NCBI GenBank assembly: GCA_902651635.1
Contig: CACRSC010000031.1
Span: 523,548 to 587,547, forward strand
Source: Mastigamoeba balamuthi
Taxonomy: Eukaryota > Evosea > Mastigamoebida > Mastigamoebidae
Direction of reading: 5' to 3'
Length of the DNA: 64,000 bases
Below are positions 1-10,658 of this stretch, one piece after another. Position 1 is the first letter of the stretch; each line of letters starts with the position of its first letter. The notes beneath the pieces are model-generated. The model had not been told where the DNA came from. It did no database searches and was given only the letters and a program-made list of their open reading frames with translations. The position numbers were made by a program, and so were the translations under genes.

Positions 1-2
1 AC

Positions 3-566
3 ATGACCTCGTCGAAGCACAAGAACCTCGTCATCTCGGGCGGCGAGCCCACCATCCAGCCCGGCCTGGTCCAGTTCCTGCGCATCCTCAAGGACAACGG
101 CATCTCGGTGAAGCTGGACACCAACGGGACGCTGCCCCGGGTGCTGGAGCAGATCCTGAGCGAGAAGCTGGTGGACTACGTGGCCATGGACATCAAGTGC
201 TCGCCGGGCAAGTACAGCGAGGTGACGGGCGGGAAGGAGGTGGACGGGCGGGTGATCGAGGAGAGCATCGAGCTGATCCGCAAGTCCGGGGTGGCGCACC
301 AGTTCCGGACGACGGTGGTTCCCGGGCTGGTGGACCTGGAGGACCTGACGCAGTGCAAGAAGCTGGCAGGGGGCGAGCTGGTGCTGCAGAGGTTCAGGAG
401 CGGGAAGTCGCTGCTGGACCCGATGTTCAGGGAGCACCAGGAGCAGACGGAGAAGGAGTTTGCTGAGCTTGTCACCAAGGTCTCTTCAATTGCATGCGAT
501 GACATTACCCTCAGTTATCAAAGTTCATCGCCCCTTAACCACAGCAACAGTGTAAATAAGGCATAA
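3..566 (+). CDS. nrdG: Anaerobic ribonucleotide reductase activase (radical SAM), 5' partial
   Basis: This is the C-terminal part of an NrdG-type radical SAM activase. Such enzymes use a 4Fe-4S cluster and S-adenosylmethionine to place a glycyl radical on the anaerobic class III ribonucleotide reductase. Visible family features are the GGEPT motif near residue 14, which binds SAM, then a KLDTNG strand, a DYVAMDIK strand and a THEFRTTVVPG-like stretch (here QFRTTVVPG). The CxxxCxxC cluster motif should lie before this segment and is outside the window. Base composition drops after about 470, and the last 30 or so residues are rich in Ser, Asn and Asp. That tail may be real, or it may be read-through past a missed intron. 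Glycine-radical activases share this fold, so another activase is possible but less likely. Confidence 0.75.
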   Translation: MTSSKHKNLVISGGEPTIQPGLVQFLRILKDNGISVKLDTNGTLPRVLEQILSEKLVDYVAMDIKCSPGKYSEVTGGKEVDGRVIEESIELIRKSGVAHQFRTTVVPGLVDLEDLTQCKKLAGGELVLQRFRSGKSLLDPMFREHQEQTEKEFAELVTKVSSIACDDITLSYQSSSPLNHSNSVNKA

Positions 567-655
567 AGAAGCCACCACCATTAACCAGCAATTCGAACTG
601 AGAGCCCTTTGTTTTTCAACTTGATGCAGGCGATCAGCTTGTTGTTTTTGATAAT

Positions 656-2760
656 TCAGAAAATGAAAACACTGGAGGGCTCTTCCGCCAAATCGAGGAA
701 GAGCACGCCGTTCTCCGAGTGCACTTGCTGTGTCACCCGAAACGTGGCGTTGGGCGTCAGCAGGACCTCGCCCTCTCCCTTGATGTACGACAGATTCCGT
801 ACGTTCCTTCCACTCGAACCTTTGATGCGGAACACGATACCCCCAGGTCCGGCAAAGTTCTGCGAGGCCACTCCCAGGTCTTCTGTCGTTGATGAGAACG
901 CTGTCCACCGAACTCTCCGGTTAGACTGGTATTCCTTCTCGATGGCTGCCCTTCGATCGGCCGGGACGCCTCTGTATAGCAGCGATGTGACCGGGGGCAG
1001 CTTCCCGAGGCCGGTGAGGAGGTAGTAGAGGAACCCACACCACCCATCCAGCTTCGCCTTCTGTGTCCCCCTGTTAGATGGCGCGCTTCAACCCGGTGAC
1101 GCGGACGGTCCTACCATCCTTCCACGGAGGTCGACGTTGATCTTGAAGTATAAGTTGTCCTCGGGCTTTGCGTAGCCAAGGTCGTAGGTGTACGCCACAA
1201 TCGCGAACAGTTCGTCCGCATTCACGTACTTGAGTTCCTCCTGTGCAAGCCCTGTTAGAATGAGCAGGAAACTGCGGTGGCTGATGAGTATTCACCGGAT
1301 CAGAGAAGCGAAGGTCGTCGATAAACTCTGTGCACGACTGGATGAGCTGGCTGACATCGACGAGGCCCAGAACGTCGGAGTTGGCCAGGAGTTCCTTGGC
1401 ACACGAGTTCTTCGGGGTGTAGCCCGGGGGAAACTTGAGGTAGTCCCGCAGTGCCAGCTGCTCCTCAACCGGCGCGCTCATTCTCTGAGCTCCCCTCCAC
1501 TCGGGTCTCCTGGCCTGGCCTGGAGGCGGCTGCTGCGGAAGGGGGCTGTCCGCGCCCCCGCCGGCTCCCTTCTTGGCGAGAATCCTGACTTTGCCCTTGT
1601 CTACCAGCATGTCGATGCTGTTGAACACAAACCAGTCGTCCAGCTCGGGGTCGAACGTCTCGATCACGGTCGACGCGGCATCGGCCGACGTTGACTCGCA
1701 GATCGTCTCGATTGCCGCGTCCACAGTCCGCAGAGGGACCGTCACGCGGAACTTCTTGCCGTTGTACTCAACAGAGCAGAGGACCTTCTTGATCGCTGAG
1801 CGCGGCCTGGCTGAAGAAGGCCGCTTCTCGGCAGCCGAGGCGACCCTGTTGTTCGTTAGGGCCTGCATCGCCACTTCGGATTCCCGTCTGGCAGCCTCGG
1901 CCCTCTCCTCCTCGAGCTTGCGCTCGGCAGCCCGCCTCCTCTCAGCCTCTTCCTCCTCTCTCCTTTTTCTCTCCTCCTCCTCGCGTCTCCGTCTCTCCTC
2001 TGCACGCCTCCTTTCCTCCTCTTCTTCCTTGCGCCTCTTCTCCTCTGCGCGCTTCCTCTCCTCGGCTTCCTTGCGTTGCCGCTCCTCGTTCGAGTCCCCA
2101 ACGGGAATGAGGCCGAACTCGGCTGCACCAAATCCACTTTTCCAGTTTCCTGTGGTCGGCTGCAGTCAGACTCAATTGTGGAGCTTGTGTGAGCGGACCG
2201 TCTGTGTTCGACAGGCCTCCGGAGCACGTGGTGCGAGAAGAGACCCGAATGACGGACGGGAAGACGAGCACAAACCAGCCATCAACGCCTGACGATGAGC
2301 GAGTGTTCCAGGTGGACGAGTAGTCGTTGCCACCGTTGACAGTGACGGTCCCCTTCATCGACGAGAATCCATCGAGGCCCGAGAGGTGCAGACGCCAAGC
2401 GGCCACGTACTGGCCCGGAGGCACATCGAATGATGACGAATTGCACTCGAACCAGCAGACCGACTGCAGCAGGCGGACTGAGCTTCCGTCGATTTTCTGG
2501 GTGCGCCAGTACGACGACTGCTCGCGGGCCGGGGGCGTGAGTGAGGAGGTCTATTTTTGGGGAACGAGCGAGGCTGGTCGCAGGTACGTTGTCGTGCCAC
2601 GCGCCGCCAAAAGACGTCGTGCTGTGTGCGTTCCTGAATGAGCTCCTCCCGTTCTGCGTCTCCGAGTTCAGGCGCTGGCGGGCGGACTCGCAGGCGCTTT
2701 CCAGGTCATGACTCCACGACATGGCTTGCCAGAAATAGCAAACGCAACTTGTGCTTGTCG
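656..2760 (-). CDS. PP2-like / coiled-coil / ADP-ribosyltransferase-like protein, copy 1
   Basis: Reading from high to low coordinates, four modules are visible. About 2,300-2,540 encodes a domain like plant phloem protein 2 (F-box-associated): SVCWFE followed by VPPGQYVAAWRLHLS. About 1,890-2,110 encodes an uninterrupted Glu/Arg-rich coiled coil. About 1,590-1,790 encodes a small ubiquitin-fold-like segment (KKVLCSVEYNGKKFRVTVP). About 656-1,480 resembles a mono-ADP-ribosyltransferase, with SLLYRGV, RVRWTAFSSTTED and a late EGEVLLTPNATFRV stretch like the ART catalytic loop. The modules lie in different frames, so the gene has introns or is decayed; I have not set its junctions. PP2-like and ART domains together suggest a ubiquitin or ADP-ribose signalling role, which is inference. 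A second, shorter copy lies at 18,873-19,910, and both copies sit just downstream of a glycosyltransferase gene. Confidence 0.5.
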
Positions 2761-4044
2761 GATTCGCTCGATAGAGATTGCAGTGTAATCTCTCGGAGAA
2801 AGAATTGTTGCGCCACTGATTCGACTTATCATCATGAGGCAGTTATCAAAACCGATTTTCATCGTAATGTCTGCCATCACAGGGCCGGCCTCTGGATGGT
2901 CGTGTAATCAATGTCCTCCTGACCATCCCACTGCCCGAGAATATGGCCATCGCGCATCAGTTGGCACATTCAGTGAAAAATGACACTCGTTGCTCGGGAA
3001 TCCCTTACCATACGGGATTCGTCCAATTTCCAATCCCAGAGAAGCGAGTGGAAGGGCTTTGTTGTTCATTGTTCAGACAACGCATAACATCTTTATTACG
3101 AATCCAAATGAAACAGGGTGATTCGCGACCTCTCCAAGAGCCTGTGTGCGAAGCTCGCGTTCGCCAGCTTATCCGTCTCGTACGCCCTGTTCCACAGGTG
3201 CACCGCTGTCGAGCTTCGAACCACCTCCGCGAACAGTTCGTCCTGTGGAAATATGACATAGTCCCTGGAGCGCGTCCACGATGTTGGCTGCAGCCGTCCG
3301 ACTCTGCTGGGAACACACGACAGGTCCGGGTCGCTCCTCGCCAATATCTCTGCCAGCCTGGTCTTGTAGATGTGCGTCACGGTCCTGGGCCCGTGGCAGT
3401 CCCAGCACCGCGACCTGTAGATCCTGCTGATGTGCTCCAGTGCGTACACCAGGAACTTGTTCCCCTTGTCAAACGACAGGAACGCGTTGTTCAGCGCGAA
3501 GCCGTCATTGGCGTTGTACCCGGTGTGCCTCGAGATGACGGCGGGGTCCACCACCGACCACGGTGGTGTTCCTGTGATCGCACCGCCGGCGTTGGTGCAC
3601 GTGGTGTTTGTGGACGGCTCGCCGTCGCTCCCGAGCTCGCGCAGGAACACGTAGTCCGTGTCCGTGTACGTCCCGCCGTAAAGGTACAGCAGCGCCAGTC
3701 GCAGCCAGTCCGCGTAGTGCGCGTACCAGTTCCTTCCTTTTCGCCACTCCCGGATCCTCCCGGCCCACGGGGCCGTGACGGGGATGCGCTGCGAGATCAT
3801 CTCCGGGGACGGCCTTCCGACGCGCACGTTGTGGCCGTAGTACCACAGCTCCGAGAACCACCACACCGGCAGCTCCTCCGAGTACACGCACACACACGCG
3901 TTGGGGTGGTGCCTCAGGATGCTCTCGATCGACCTCAGCTGGATCACTGTGAAAGTGCTCGGCTGTGTCGACCACACCTGGAAGAACCTCTGCGATGCCA
4001 GATTGAGTCCAATTCGAGTTCAGCTGGAGAGAGAGACTTCTTAC
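1640..4044. repeat. Segmental duplication, left copy (matches about 18,873-21,179)
   Basis: From about 1,640 to the glycosyltransferase intron the sequence matches 18,873-21,179 nearly base for base. It covers the N-terminal half of the ART-like gene, the spacer at 2,761-3,095 and the catalytic exon of the glycosyltransferase. One clear difference is a shorter Glu/Arg coiled-coil segment in the right copy. The spacer itself shows no gene in either copy. The two copies flank the large TIR element. Confidence 0.8.
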
Positions 4045-4644
4045 CCTTCCGGAGCACTGATTCGCGCCGCATTCCCACTTCGCTCCGAGGGTCTCTTGCT
4101 CCCTGGCGTCGCTGAGTGTGGCTTTCAGGGCAGCGATTCCCGCCCTCTCGCGCTGCGAGGTGCCGATGGTCACCCTGACGTCGTCCACCCGCACCTCGTG
4201 CTCTGCTCCTGCCTTCACTGTCACGCGTACCATGTCGACGGGAAGAACGACCTCGATGGCCTTCCACGATGGGGTCCAGTCTGTCGCTGTTGCCGGTGCG
4301 AGGTCCACCTCGACCACAGCGACCTCTCTGTCCGCGCTGTCGCTCAGAGTAGCCGTGGCCACTCCCAGGGGAGCAGGCCTGTCCCCCCGGCGCTCGTGAT
4401 GGGGCCGCGACCACACGACGAGGAGCACCGTCGTGTTCCCCTTGCTCGGAGAGGACGGCACGAACGCAGTCTGAACAGCCGCCCCTGAGCGACGGAGGAC
4501 AGCACACGGGGGGGCCGACGACCTCGAGAACGACCCGCTGCGCCCCAAGCGTGGCGTCACATTGAAGCCAGAGCCCACGGCGGTCCATGGGCTATCAGTC
4601 AGAGACAGTACGTCGAAAGACCCGTCGGCAAGAACGTTGTCCTG
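3096..4644 (-). pseudogene. Glycosyltransferase paralog GT1, lacking its first exon
   Basis: This is a member of the four-gene glycosyltransferase array. Exon 2 (4,644-4,045, 200 codons) encodes the beta-rich stem. The catalytic exon (3,989-3,096, 298 codons) follows a 55-base GT-AG intron. The catalytic exon has the DXD motif in GGTYTDTDYVF and the AVHLWN segment of the alpha-1,4-galactosyltransferase family. Homology to GT2, GT3 and GT4 stops exactly at the first base of exon 2, where the large TIR element begins. The exon with the start codon and membrane anchor is therefore missing here. Its catalytic exon is nearest to GT2, while its stem exon is nearest to GT4, so it looks like a mosaic made by gene conversion. 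It is probably a remnant unless transcription starts in the element. Confidence 0.75.
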
Positions 4645-4700
4645 TGAAGTAGGCCGGTATTCACTTCTCGCTAGCGAGAAGTGAATACCGGCCTACTTCA
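4645..4700. repeat. Perfect 56-base palindrome at the left element end
   Basis: Two 28-base arms, 4,645-4,672 and 4,673-4,700, are exact reverse complements with no spacer, centred on CGCTAGCG. The right arm is the start of the left terminal inverted repeat. The left arm has the same sequence and orientation as the outer end of the right terminal repeat near 18,753-18,780, apart from one base. The site therefore looks like two element ends joined tip to tip. Confidence 0.9.
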
Positions 4701-4882
4701 GGACCAAAATCCCACTTCGCTCACAGCCTGAGACCCCAGAGTCAAAACGGTGTTCGGGGTTTCCCATGAGCGAACTTGAGAACACTCAAAGTCACTCTGT
4801 CAACAGCCCACCCACACTTTCGAAACTGTCCCCAACCAGAAACTCAGTTCAGTGCATCTCCATACATTATCTCATTATTTTT
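4669..4882 (+). repeat. Left terminal inverted repeat
   Basis: The 214 bases from CGCTAGCG to CTCATTATTTTT match the reverse complement of 18,571-18,782. By eye there are about seven differences, including one 2-base indel. Confidence 0.92.
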
Positions 4883-5059
4883 CAGAGGTGCCAGAACTCG
4901 AGAATGGCACCTCACAACAACCCCTCTGAAGCCTCATCAAACCTATTGGATGCCTTGTTGCTACAAGGGGACAACCCTATTCCGAAACGGTCACAGGGTC
5001 TTTGTGTGAGATGAGCCTGTCCATCTCAGCCGTCAACGCAGGCGCCCTGGCCGAGCCCC
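4883..5059. other. Spacer inside the left TIR
   Basis: No gene is recognised here. A short inverted repeat, GGTGCCA with TGGCACC, lies at about 4,888-4,911 just inside the TIR. Confidence 0.4.
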
Positions 5060-5625
5060 TGCTACAAGCACGGCCTGCACCTGATATGGCGCGTTCCCGT
5101 CGGTCGAGAGGAGGCGCTGTACCTCAGGGCCGAGATTCTCCAAGTGCTCGCCACATCTGGCATTGCCGAGCACCTCGGCCTACTCAACTCGTGGGACGAC
5201 GCCTTCGATGCCCACATCTTCCACGAGAACGGCCTCCGCATGATCTTCTCGCGCAAGGCCGAGCCGTGCAAGGAGTGCAACGGCCACAGTTGGGCACGCA
5301 CGACGAGGAGCCACGCTGTCCGGGCTGCAATAACGTGGGCAGAATCGACAAGGGCAGACCTTATGACATGCGCTTCTTTGTCTCTGGAATAGACGGAGAG
5401 ATAGATGCTGTGGAGACCGCTCGGCTGCGTGGCAACCGCTACGAACTCGTTCGGCGCAGCTTGATATCCGCTATAGAGAACGGGAGCAGACGAAGGAGCC
5501 GTGGGGCATGGCGCCTCACCCCGACCCCGCTGTTCACGCGAATTTGCTGCATGCATCGCAGGCGAAGACTCAGGCGCCCACGAGGAATAAAGGAGCTGGA
5601 AGCAGGGGTGCTCTGCCCGTGATTT
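5060..5625 (+). CDS. Primase-like region of the large element (fossil)
   Basis: Coding-type sequence here contains a segment ending in HENGLRMIFSRKAEPCKECN, and nearby a CPGCNNVGR-type cysteine pair. The pattern GLRM-(x)-S-(x)-K followed by zinc-binding cysteines is typical of archaeo-eukaryotic primases of large DNA viruses and mobile elements, where the enzyme makes the first primer for replication. It lies directly before the helicase region, an order seen in primase-helicase fusions. This part of the element looks broken. The primase call rests on one motif and is an inference. Confidence 0.4.
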
Positions 5626-8600
5626 CAGCGAGTAAGCTCCCGCGAGACGATCCCCGCGTTCGTGCCATTGGCGAGTTTATCACCAGAGCGTTTCCCGAGG
5701 GCAACCATGCACCACCAGAGCTGACGGACGTCAAGGCGACAGACGAGCCTGCTTACATCGTACACACTGGGTCGCAATGGTGTGGTAACAAGGGAGGCAT
5801 GCACAAGAACCGCGTATACTACCTGCTGCGTCCAGGGACCTGCGTGCAGAGGTGCCACTCGGACAATCCAGGCTGCCCCGAATACTCATCAGATCCGGTG
5901 CCTCTACCCTTGGAGCTTGCCCAGCTGCTTGGATGGGCCGAAGAGCAATCAGTCGACGCACCACTCGCGGGTGTTGATGCTGCTAGGGATCCGTTTGTCA
6001 TCGACGATGACTACCTCAACCTGATCGGCGACTTGCCATTCACGAGGCAGGAGCTGGTCCCGTTGGGCCCCGGAGGAAAGAAAGGCTTGTCGCTCGAAGA
6101 CTCGTTCTTCGAAGAGGCCGCCACCCAACGCGGTGTGCGCTGTACTCTGCTCGTAAAGTCTCCCCCGGGAACTGGCAAGACGTGACGATACTCCGGCAGT
6201 GCGGGCTGCTTCAGCGCCTCTCCGAGGGCGAGCTTCTTCTTGCGGACCTTGGGTTTGTGGGTATCAATCAGTGTGTTGTTAAAAACAAAAAGAAGCCAAA
6301 CCTCGAGCTCAGCACTGATGCCCTTGAGTACAACCGTGTGCACAGCGGGTTCCGCATTGTCATAGAGAGGACATTCGCACGTGTTACATCTTTCAAGGCA
6401 CTCTCGACTGCATGGCGCCTCAAGCATGACAGACATGCCATGGCCTTCAACATCGTTTGCAGGCTGGTTAACATCGACCTGTCAGTGCGCCCGTTGAAGC
6501 GCTATGTCCAGAGAGTGTGAGTGAAAAACAAAATGAAAGTTGTTCTCGTGGCTGTTGCCAGCATTGGTTCAGGTCCCGTTGAGAACTTCTTAGACAAGTG
6601 GAAAGAGGCCCTTTGGCCGAAGGAGGCTGAAGCGTGCAAGCCCCCGAGATGCTTGATGCTCACGGTTCGCAGGACGTTCTGCAGGAACGCGGCATCGAGG
6701 TTCAAGGGATCCCTGAGCTATCTCGATTTTCCGGGACCATCGAGGAAAGGATGGCGACTGGAGCTTCCCGAAGGAGTTCGCCGAAGCCCCGCTCCAGCTG
6801 TGCTCACCGGAGAGCTGCTACAGGCTCATGGACTGGGACTCTTACAGGAGAAATCAGATTTGCATGCCAGCCTGCGATGTCATCATCATAGACGAGATTA
6901 GAACATTCTGTGCTAATCTGACATCACCGACGATGAGCCACCACGCAGGTCTAGGACGCTTGAGTCTCTGGAAGGCTGTAACCTCGCTTATTCGCAACGC
7001 AAGAGTGCTCATCGGCCTCAATGCTGACATGGACGATACCGCCGTCATGCTGGCCACCAAATTGAGGCCCGGTTGCGTGACCAGGGCAGTAGAAGGCGTC
7101 CAGATATGTGGTGGAGCTGGCCGAACGATGAAGAAACACGAGTCGCTCATGGGGTTCTTGACTGGCCTCGAGCGCAGTCTGGCTGTCCAGGAACATAGGT
7201 GCTTTACACCATATTCATGGCAGAAAACGGCGGTGGGGTTCAAGGAGCATATGGCTTTGAAGGATCCAAACATGTGTATCAAATACCTCGATGGCCTCTC
7301 CGATGAGTGGGAAAAGCGCGAGCTGGAGAACTGTCGGAGCATTGGGGTAGAGCCGAGGCTCAGTTGGTGGCTACCACCGCCACAATCACCGTCGGTGTGG
7401 ACCACAGCACGGACGACCCCCAGGAGATGTTTGACGAGATCTGGATCTGCTGGCAACCCGGAGGACCTACCGTCTGCAATATGATGCAGATGGCTTTCAG
7501 GGTAAGGCAGGTAAAGAGCCAAATTGTGCACCTGTACGTCGAGCCATCACATATGTACGAGCGTGTCACGGACCAAGCCACGGGAACTACCACTTGGGAA
7601 TGCAAGCTGGAGCCAGAGGATATGGCAACGACGACAGAGCAGGTTCTTCAGTGCTTTATAGACAACGACGTGGCTGCAGAGCGGAATGCAAAGCGCAGGC
7701 CAGGACAGATGGAGTTGGATATGTTTTGGCTCTCGAGGAACTACGAAGTGTACCGGAACCTGCTCGCCACTGCAATCGCCGAGAGGAATCGCGATGCTCT
7801 GGACCCAGTTGGCGAGTTCCACAGGCGTGCCTCTGTGCATGGATACCTATGGGACCCTGTGCCCTTCTCGGATGTTGCTGACGGTCTGCCGACAAACAAG
7901 TCAGAGTTGGATGCTCTCAAGGAATACTGGCAAAAGTGCATGGAGATATCGGCAGAGGACAGGGACGAGGAGAAGCGCTCTACTGCCAGGACGCGAAAGA
8001 TGGCCATAGAGGCCAAGTGCCGAGACTTTGGATTGCTCCGCCTGCCCCACAAGACCGAAAAGGCACTTGGCGGACCGGGGTTTACAGTGTTCAACGACTG
8101 GAAGGCGCTCGAGGACCCAGCAAACCGTGATCAGCACGCTATTGCGACGTGCTATGCAATCCGTGCTCTGTTCTCAATGGCGTCAGCAACGCCGTTGTTC
8201 CCACGAGGAGTGGAGGAGTTCTTTTCGTCATCGGCAAGTGATAGATCCTTGTCTGTAAACCTGCTCTGTGGGAACCCGTCAGGAATCGATTGTGGTGAAG
8301 AGAGCAACGGGGCACCACCTGCAATCGAAGACAACGTCATGCTCGTGTATCATCTCGACAATCCTATTGAGCCCAGTGCCCGAGATGCACTACAGCGCTT
8401 CAACGATGTGGTCGCCAACATGCCAAGTATTGCCAGGATGGTAAAGGAAGGCAAGCTTACAGACGGACTGCTCGATAGCATTGGATCAGCACTCTTCAGG
8501 CGGTATGGCATCGTGTTCCATTGTATTGTTACGACAGACACTGATGCCAAGTACGAATTTGATGCCAGCACCATGATATACCTAGGAGCACAGTGGTTAC

Positions 8601-8893
8601 TCCGCCGAGCAGATAAAAGGGACTTCTGCCAATGGTTCGCACGGCTTCCAGGGAACAAGAACGATTGGCTCCACCGCGTCATTTGCACGTTGCCAGATCC
8701 CACTAATGTTGGCTTCTTGTGGCCATTGCTGTGTTTGGAGGCCCAGTATCGAGAGATGGAGCGCGAGGAGCTGGATGGCGAGCTCGAGTTGCTCAGAGCA
8801 AAGAGGGAGGCAGTGGCACATACAGCTGCGACTCTAGTCCAGGCCCCAGAGCAGCAGCCAGTTCCTGTAAGGGAGCAGCAACAGCGCTGTTGA
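5626..8893 (+). CDS. SF2 helicase of the herpes origin-binding-protein type (fossil, with nested insertion)
   Basis: The region begins with Lys/Cys-rich sequence and reaches a Walker A motif, SPPGTGKT, near 6,165. It continues with RRTFCRNAASRF (motif Ia-like), a Walker B IIIIDEIRT near 6,880 and VLIGLNADMD near 7,010. It then has TITVGVDHS near 7,385 and a motif VI-like QMAFRVRQVKS near 7,490. About 460 residues follow with no recognised domain. This motif set matches UL9-like origin-binding helicases (Herpes_ori_bp family), also found in asfarviruses and large mobile elements. Such a protein would open the origin and travel with the primase encoded just before it. A Harbinger-type transposase fragment is inserted straight after Walker A. 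The long C-terminal stretch, 7,307-8,893, is still open. Confidence 0.6.
6183..6520 (+). mobile_element. PIF/Harbinger DDE transposase fragment nested in the helicase
   Basis: About 112 residues match the C-terminal part of DDE_Tnp_4 transposases. LADLGFVGINQCVVKNKKKP gives the strand with the second catalytic aspartate. Next comes the YNRVHSGFRIVIERTFARV helix with the catalytic glutamate, then FNIVCRLVNIDL. The N-terminal half of the transposase is absent. Terminal inverted repeats and a 3-base target duplication were not identified. It interrupts the helicase region between Walker A and motif Ia, so it arrived after the host element. Confidence 0.7.
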
Positions 8894-8960
8894 GGGAGGA
8901 AAAGGAAGGAGCCTGATCTGCTGACACTTGCGTCACTGCAGACTCAATGGGCTACATTGG

Positions 8961-9319
8961 ATATGGAAGAGCAGCACCTCAGGAAGAAGCCGAGGCAGTC
9001 GCGAGACCTCGTTGCTGCACACATTGGGGACGGCCCATACGGCAAAGACAACGTGGAACCAGTCGCTTTCTGGGCTGGACAGACCCTGAGGATTTCGGAG
9101 GACGCACAAGAGCAGAGCTCCTCGGCATTGTTTCCAGTCTTTTTGCACTGGCTGGAAACAAAGAAGGACTCCCCACGTATCGACCAGAGTATCTTTTCGA
9201 AACGGCTCACAAAGTGGTACGGCATGGCCCCGAGGTGTTCCCATAGTGAGACACTGTACAAAGTCGAGTTAAATGAGGATGCGGCTCGTGCAATGGTTGC
9301 GGACGGACAGAGGCAATAG
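8961..9319 (+). CDS. Small protein after the helicase, winged-helix-like (element part)
   Basis: An open frame of about 119 residues follows the helicase by 65 bases. Its middle (FPVFLHWLETKKDSPRIDQS, then IFSKRLTKWYGM) resembles the small winged-helix tail of D5-like viral replication proteins, which has an aromatic-rich helix followed by a strand ending in Y. That resemblance is weak. Position alone supports a role with the replication genes. Confidence 0.35.
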
Positions 9320-10100
9320 TGCACAGCGAGGCGATGTGGACAGCATACCAACAATGTCCTTTGAGTCGCCGCACAGTTGTGTTATTTAAATGTCTGCAAC
9401 AAAGCATACAAGTTTCGTTCAGTCAGATGCCTTCGTTTTGGAGCAGGGACTATGGAGACACTATCACAGAAGGGGAGAGGAGACCGTCTGTGGAATGCAA
9501 GAGACATCACTTCCACAAGCACGTTTCCCCATGCAGGCACGAAGGCCCCATAGAAATGCTCGAGTATCACGTGCTCTGGTTCAACAGGACATGCCGTGGC
9601 AAGGCAAAGGACGAGAAGATGAACCCGGAACTACTCCTGCACCTCAAGGACCTGGTCGTGCAGTGCGGTTTTCGGTGTGCAGTGACTGGAGTCCAGCTCG
9701 AGTGGCGCAGAGGTGCAGACAGGAATAGGGGACTCAGTTTGTGCAAGGTGTCTGGTGGCTATGGGTGGGTCGCAGGAAATGTGCTGCCTGTGTGCGCCTT
9801 TGTCAACCGCGGTGCAGGGCTCTTTGGTCTGGGGAGGCTCGTGCGGTACGCAGTGCTCTGGGCCAGATCGAGACATCTGAGAGGTATGCCGGGGCGATGT
9901 GCACTTACGGGAACGGCACTCGACCAGGCAGGCGACAGCTTTACCAGGTCTTCACTGGATAGACTGGACAACACAAAGGCCACGAGCTGTCAAACGTTCG
10001 GACCACAACTCTCTGGGCCAACCTGCTGCGTGCAGATGATACTGACGAGACTTTTGAATGGTGGATGTGTGCCATTTATACTGGTGTTATGTGCTCTGGT
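9319..10100 (+). CDS. HNH-like endonuclease region (element part)
   Basis: The reading frame shows two related blocks. The first is CGFRCAVTG followed about 30 residues later by GNVLPVC. The second is GRCALTGTAL followed by SSLDRLDN. CxLTG then S-(L/I)-D-R-(L/I)-D-N is the usual layout of HNH endonucleases of phages and large viruses, where the Asp and Asn lie in the beta-beta-alpha metal finger. The expected GY-x-x-GNV tail of the second block is not clear. Such nucleases often act as homing enzymes inside mobile elements. The last 150 bases or so of the open frame are AT-rich and probably not coding. Confidence 0.4.
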
Positions 10101-10232
10101 TGGCTGCAGCGACTTGCATGTTTTTCCTGGGAAAACAACACCTACTCATGATAGAAATAATAATTTACACTCAACTCAGTTCTTTGTTCATCTGTGCTTC
10201 ACGAGCCAATTACAGTGAAATCGGATTTGTTG

Positions 10233-10658
10233 TTATTTTCTTTTGCACACCTCACTCATCCAATACACAGCAAGGTGCCCTTCGTGACCCAACTGTGTGA
10301 ATGCACGACTAGCCAGAGGTGGCACCCCGTGGACGCCTGCCAGTATGTCAAGAACATCTGGGCCCCACGAGGGCTCTGACCCGAAATCGTCTGGGGGGAA
10401 CAGATGGGTAAAGGTTGGCCCCTGCGTGAACTCGAGCCACAGCGCCTCCTCCTCCTCCCCTCTGTGGGCGGCACGTCGCCTCTGCGCTCGGATGACTGTG
10501 CGCCTCAGATGCTGCACGGCTCGGACGAAGATCTGCTGTGCCAGAGTCGCAGCATCGCTCTGCGTGAAACCCCTCTTTGCCAAACGCCTCTTGATCCAGC
10601 TGAGTATTGACTCCGATTCGCCCATTTTCGCGAGTGCTTTGTTGGTCTCTCTCAACAA
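10233..10658 (-). CDS. Unknown 141-residue protein beside the kinase (element part)
   Basis: This is a clean open frame of 141 codons. Its N-terminal half is helical and rich in Arg and Gln (SWIKRRLAKRGFTQSDAATL). An acidic patch EEEE and a Pro/Asp-rich segment follow. Its start overlaps the end of the kinase region by a few bases on the same strand, so the two may share a transcript or be exons of one gene. No family is recognised. Confidence 0.45.
   Translation of the reverse strand: MLRETNKALAKMGESESILSWIKRRLAKRGFTQSDAATLAQQIFVRAVQHLRRTVIRAQRRRAAHRGEEEEALWLEFTQGPTFTHLFPPDDFGSEPSWGPDVLDILAGVHGVPPLASRAFTQLGHEGHLAVYWMSEVCKRK

Noticed and set aside
1573-2292. Plus-strand Ser/Leu/Arg-rich frame, and its copy near 19,042
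   Set aside because: It is antisense to the Glu/Arg coiled coil of the ART-like gene and arises from its codon bias.
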